64,000 nucleotides of DNA from Hordeum vulgare subsp. vulgare (Eukaryota > Streptophyta > Magnoliopsida > Poales > Poaceae), in assembly GCF_904849725.1 (NCBI RefSeq), contig NC_058524.1, forward strand, positions 487,203,763 through 487,267,762, in the 5' to 3' direction. Made by a program: the position numbers and the translations under genes. Below the pieces are notes generated by a model. It ran no database searches. It was not told the origin of the DNA and saw only the letters and a program-made list of their open reading frames with translations. Shown piece after piece: positions 59,474-64,000 of the stretch. Numbering within the stretch: the stretch's first letter is position 1; each line of letters opens with the position of its first letter.

Positions 59474-60579
59474 TGATACGTCTCCAACGTCTCTATAATT
59501 TTTTACGGTTTCATACTATTATCTTGTCAAACTTTGGATGCGTTGTATGCCTTTTATAACTTTTTGGGACTAACTTATTAACTCAGTGCCAAGTGCCAGT
59601 TCCTGTTTTTTCCGTGTTTTTGACCCTTTTCAGAGGAGGATTTTAAACGGAGTCCAAACGGAATAAAACTTCCGAAAAGATTTTTTTTTGGAACAGAAGA
59701 TACGCAGAAAGCTTGGGAGCCAAGGCAGGGAGTCCCGGGGGAGGCCACAAGCCCCCATGGCGCGACCAGGGGGGCCCGCGCCTCCCAGGCTTGTGGGATC
59801 CCTGGGCCTCCCCTGCCCTAGCTCCTTCGCCTATAAATTTTCTAAAATTCCTAAAAAATCAGGGGATCCACGAAAACACTTTTCCGCCGCCGCAAGCTTC
59901 TGTCTCCGCAAGATCCCAATGCGGGGCACGTTCTCGTGCCCTGTCGGAGGGGGGATTCGGATATGGAGGGCTTCTTCATCAACACCATGACCTCTCCGAT
60001 GATGCGTGGGTAGTTCACCATAGACCTACGGGTCCATAGCTAGTAGCTAGATGGCTTCTTCTCTCTCTTGGATCTTCAATACAAAGTTCTCCATGATCTT
60101 CATGGAGATCTATCCGATGTAATCTTCTTTTGAGGTGTGTTTGTCGAAATCCGATGAATTGTGGATTTATGATCAGATTATCTATGAATCTTATTTGAGT
60201 TTCTTCCGATCTCTTATATGAATGATTTCATATCCTTGTAATTCTCTTCAAGTTGTGGGTTTTGTTTGGCCAACTTGATCTATGATTCTTGCAATGGGAG
60301 AAGTGCTTGGTTTTGGGTTCATACCGTGCGGTGACCTCACCCAGTGACAGAAGGGGTAGCGAGGCATGCATCATGTTCTTGCCATCAAGGGCAAAAAGAT
60401 GGGGTTTTCATCATTGGTTTGAGTTTATCCCTCTACATCATGTCATCTTGCTTAAGGCATTACTCTGTTCGTCATGAACTCAATACACTAGATGCATGTT
60501 GGGTAGCGGTCGATGTGTGGAGTAATAGTAGTAGATGCAGAAAGTATCGGTCTACTTGTCTCGGACGTGATGCCTATAT
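59474..60579 (+). repeat. Gypsy F-family LTR, first 1.1 kb
   Basis: It starts TGATACGTCTCCAACG at 59474 and matches the first part of the gypsy F LTR (48608 down to about 47510) on the opposite strand. Copia L interrupts it at 60580, within GCCTATAT; the remaining ~440 bases must lie right of the window. The preceding TGACA (59469-59473) is the expected left TSD. Confidence 0.87.
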
Positions 60580-62630
60580 TGTTGGGGAACATCGCATGGG
60601 AAACAAAAAAATTCCTACGCGCACGAAGACCTATCATGGTGATGTCCATCTACGAGAGGGGATGAGTGATCTACGTACCCTTGTAGATCATACAGCAGAA
60701 GCGTTAGTGAACGCGGTTGACGTAGTGGAACGTCCTCACGTCCCTCGATCCGCCCCGCGGACAATCCCGCGATCAGTCCCACGATCTAGTACCGAACGGA
60801 CGGCACCTCCGCGTTCAGCACACGTACAGCTCGACGATGATCTCAGCCTTCTTGATCCAGCAAGAGAGACGGAGAGGTAGAAGAGTTCTCCGGCAGCGTT
60901 ACGGTGCTCCGGAGGTTGGTGATGATCTCGTCTCGGCAGGGCTCCGCCCGAGCTCCGCAGAAACGCGATCTAGAGGTAAAACCGTGGAGATATGTGGTCG
61001 GGCTGCCGTGGAAAAAGTTGTCTCAAATCAGCCCTAATACCTCAGTATATATAGGAGGGAGGGGAGGGAAGAGGCAGCCTCAAACCCTCAAGGTTTGGCC
61101 GAAATTGGAGGTGGAGGAGTCCTACTCCAATCCTACTTGGAGTAGGATTCCACCTTCCCACTTGGAAACTCTTTCCACCTTGTGTTTTTTTCCTTCTCAA
61201 ACCTTATGGGCCTTAGTGGGAACTTATTCCAGCCCACTAGGGGCTGGTTTATCTCTTCCCATAGCCCATGAGACCCCTTGGGGCGTGACACCCCTCCCGA
61301 TGGTCCCCGGCACCCCTCCCGGCACTCCCGGTACACTACCTCCTCCTTTTTTTTCCTCTTGATTTTCTTCTCCCGAGTTGGACTTGGTTTGGTGGGAGGG
61401 AGTCCCCCTTCCTTCCCACCTCCTCCTTTTTTTTCCTCTTGATTTTCTTCTCCTTGGCGCATAGAGCCCTTTTGGGCTGTCCCACCAGCCCACTAAGGGC
61501 TGGTGTGCCACCCTCACGGCCTATGGGCTTCCCCGGGGTGGGTTGCCCCCCCCCCCCCGGTGAACTCCCGGAACCCATTCGTCATTCCCGGTACATTCCC
61601 GGTAACTCCGAAAACCTTCCGGTAATCAAATGAGGTCATCCTATATATCAATCTTTGTTTCCGGACTATTCCGGAAACCCTCGTGACGTCCGTGATCTCA
61701 TCTGGGACTCCGAACAACATTCGGTAACCAACCATATAACTCAAATACGCATAAAACAACGTCGAACCTTAAGTGTGCAGACCCTGCGGGTTCGAGAACT
61801 ATGTAGACATGACCCGAGTGACTCCTCGGTCAATATCCAATAGCGGGACCTGGATGCCCATATTGGATCCTACATATTCTACGAAGATCTTATCGTTTGA
61901 ACCTCAGTGCCAAGGATTCATATAATCCCGTATGTCATTCCCTTTGTCCTTCGGTATGTTACTTGCCCGAGATTCGATCGTCAGTATCCGCATACCTATT
62001 TCAATCTCGTTTACCGGCAAGTCTCTTTACTCGTTCCGTAATACAAGATCCCGCAACTTACACTAAGTCACATTGCTTGCAAGGCTTGTGTGTGATGTTG
62101 TATTACCGAGTGGGCCCCGAGATACCTCTCCGTCACACGGAGTGACAAATCCCAGTCTCGATCCATACTAACTCAACTAACACCTTCGGAGATACCTGTA
62201 GAGCATCTTTATAGTCACCCAGTTACGTTGCGACGTTTGATACACACAAAGCATTCCTCCGGTGTCAGTGAGTTATATGATCTCATGGTCATAGGAACAA
62301 ATACTTGACACGCAGAAAACAGTAGCAACAAAATGACACGATCAACATGCTACGTCTATTAGTTTGGGTCTAGTCCATCACATGATTCTCCTAATGATGT
62401 GATCCCGTTATCAAGTAACAACACTTGCCTATGGCCAAGAAACCTTGGCCATCTTTGATCAACGAGCCAGTCAACTAGAGGCTTACTAGGGACAGTGTTT
62501 TGTCTATGTATCCACACAAGTATTGTGTTTCCAATCAATACAATTATAGCATGGATAATAAACGATTATCATGAACAAAGAAATATAATAACAACTAATT
62601 TATTATTGCCTCTAGGGCATATTTCCAACA
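60580..62630 (-). repeat. 3' LTR of copia L, longer than usual
   Basis: 2,051 bases against about 1,800-1,820 in the other LTRs. It starts TGTTGGAAATATGCCC at 62630 and ends CCCCAACA at 60580. The extra length lies at about 61100-61420 and contains a repeated block: CCTCCTCCTTTTTTTTCC plus 17 more bases at 61339-61373 and again at 61419-61453. Confidence 0.88.
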
Positions 62631-64000
62631 GTCTCCCACTTGCACTAGAGTCAATAATCTAGTTCACATCACCATGTGATTCCAACGAATCCAACACCCA
62701 TATAGTTATGGGGTCTGACCACGTCTTGCTCGTGAGAGAAGTTTTAGTCAACGGTTCTGAAACTTTCAGATCCGTGTGTTCTTTACAAATCTTTATGTCA
62801 TCTTATAGATGCTGCTACTATGTGCTATTCGGAAATACTCCAAATATCTACTCGACTATACGAATCTGTTTCACTACTCATAGTTATTCGGATTAGTGTC
62901 AAAGCTTGCATCGACGTAACCCTTTACGACGAACTCTTTAAGCACCTCCATAATCGAGAAAAATTCCTTAGTCTATTTAGTTACTAAGGATAACTTTGAC
63001 CGCTGATGAGTGATTCAATCCTGGATCACTCTGTGTACCTCTTAACAGACTTGCTGCAAGGCACACATCAGGTGCGGTACTCAGCACGACATACTTTAGA
63101 GTCTACGGCTAAGGCATAGAAGACGACCTTCGTCTATTCTCTTTATTCTGCCGTGGTCGGGTTTTGAGTCTTACTCAAATTCACACCTCACAACGCAACC
63201 AAGAACTCCTTCTTTGCTGATCTATTTTGAACTCCTTCAAAACTTGTCAAGGCATGCATTTTATTGAAACTTCTATTAAGCGTTTTGATCTATCTCCATA
63301 GATCTTGATGCTCAATGTTTCAAGTAGCTCAATCCTGGTATTCCTTTGAAAACTCCTTGTATGCTTTACAGAAATTCTACATTACTTCTGATCCACAATA
63401 TGTCAACCACATATACTTATCAGAAATTCTATAGTGCTCCCACTCACTTCTTTGGAAATACAAGTTTCTCATAAACCTTGTACAAACCCAAAATCTTTGA
63501 TCATCTCATCAAAGTATATATATTCCAACTCCGAGATGCTTGCACCAGTCCATTGAAGGATCGCTGGAGCTTGCATACTTGCTAGTATCTTTAGGATCGA
63601 CAAAACCTCCTGGTTGTATAACATACAATGTTTGCTCAAGGAAACCGTCGAGGAAACAATGTTTTGACATCCTACGTGCAATATTTCATAAATAATGCAT
63701 CAACAACTAACATAATTCTAACAGACCTTTAGCATCGCTACGAGTGAGAAAGTCTCATCATAGTCAACTGTTGATCTTGTCGAAAACATCTTTGCGACAA
63801 GTCGAGCTTTTCTTAATAGTGACTTATCACCATCATCGTCTGTCTTCTTTTAAAGACCCATTTCTACTTAATAGTCCTATGACCATCAAGTAATTCTTCC
63901 AAAGTCTACACTTTGTTTTCATACATGGATCCTCTCTCGGATTTCATGGCTTCCAGCCATTTGTCGGAATCTGGGCCCACCATCGCTTTCTCCATAATTC
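62631..64000 (-). pseudogene. Copia L: RNase H and reverse-transcriptase region, degenerate
   Basis: Minus-strand pol sequence colinear with 788-1534, 15486-15588, 18799-18955 and 48609 onward of copia C. Frames are broken by stops and indels. The end at about 63940-64000 corresponds to the start of the reverse transcriptase. No other genes are seen. Confidence 0.85.

Larger units (their letters stand above)
60580..64000 (-). mobile_element. Copia element L (Angela/WIS/BARE group), 3' part
   Basis: On the minus strand the 3' LTR spans 62630 to 60580, preceded by the polypurine tract (62631-62645) and a degenerate pol end that runs out of the window at 64000. It is inserted in the gypsy LTR at 59474. 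It provides the uninterrupted reference used to place insertions D, E and F in copia C. Confidence 0.9.

Noticed and set aside
1..64000. CRISPR arrays, operons or bacterial/phage genes
   Set aside because: No regularly spaced repeats and no bacterial-style gene packing; the content is plant retrotransposon DNA throughout.

Overview
The window is intergenic DNA of a large grass genome, almost certainly Triticeae (wheat, Aegilops or barley group). Nearly all of it is LTR retrotransposon sequence. Copia LTRs of the Angela/WIS-2/BARE-1 group (start TGTTGGAAWTATGCCCTAGA, tRNA-iMet primer site TGGTATCAGAGC) occur seven times, and there is a giant LTR whose 3' end matches my memory of barley Sukkula. 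No intact host gene is present. Family names come from memory, not from a search.

The main structure is a stack of nested insertions, most of them readable from their target-site duplications (TSDs). A minus-strand Angela-group copia ('C') runs from before base 1 to 54298. It is itself inserted in the integrase region of a plus-strand copia ('A', 54299-57450), and A sits in the LTR of another related copia ('B', 57451-58563). C is split by a gag-only gypsy ('D', 1535-15485, TSD TGCTT), a 3.2-kb solo LTR ('E', 15589-18798, TSD ACAAG) and a gag-pro gypsy ('F', 18956-48608, TSD GTGTA/TTGTA). D holds two solo LTRs ('G', 2697-6903, TSD CTATT; 'H', 7845-11028, TSD ATATA). F holds a 5.4-kb Sukkula-like solo LTR ('I', 22705-44319, TSD AGTAC). 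I holds a non-autonomous Helitron ('J', 25948-42173, between host A and T). The Helitron holds a nearly intact BARE-1/WIS-type copia ('K', 27483-36403, TSD CGGGT). The deepest chain is B > A > C > F > I > J > K.

The Helitron is the most interesting object. It has a 5' TCTCTACTATTAAAG end, an 18-nt 3' hairpin and a CTAG end. It carries three exons of a leucine-rich-repeat receptor-kinase gene (kinase domain only, minus strand) and two exons of an NADPH-cytochrome P450 reductase gene (plus strand), so it drew on at least two donors. Both fragments are dead, and each carries a glutamine codon changed from CAG to TAG. Copia K landed in the last kinase exon. Removing K and one TSD copy restores the reading frame, which fixes the order of events.

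Right of 58563 lie unassigned repeat-like DNA (58564-59473), the first 1.1 kb of a gypsy LTR of the F family (59474-60579), and another minus-strand Angela-group copia ('L', 60580-64000) that leaves the window. The only near-functional coding capacity is the gag-pol of K, interrupted by one in-frame stop.
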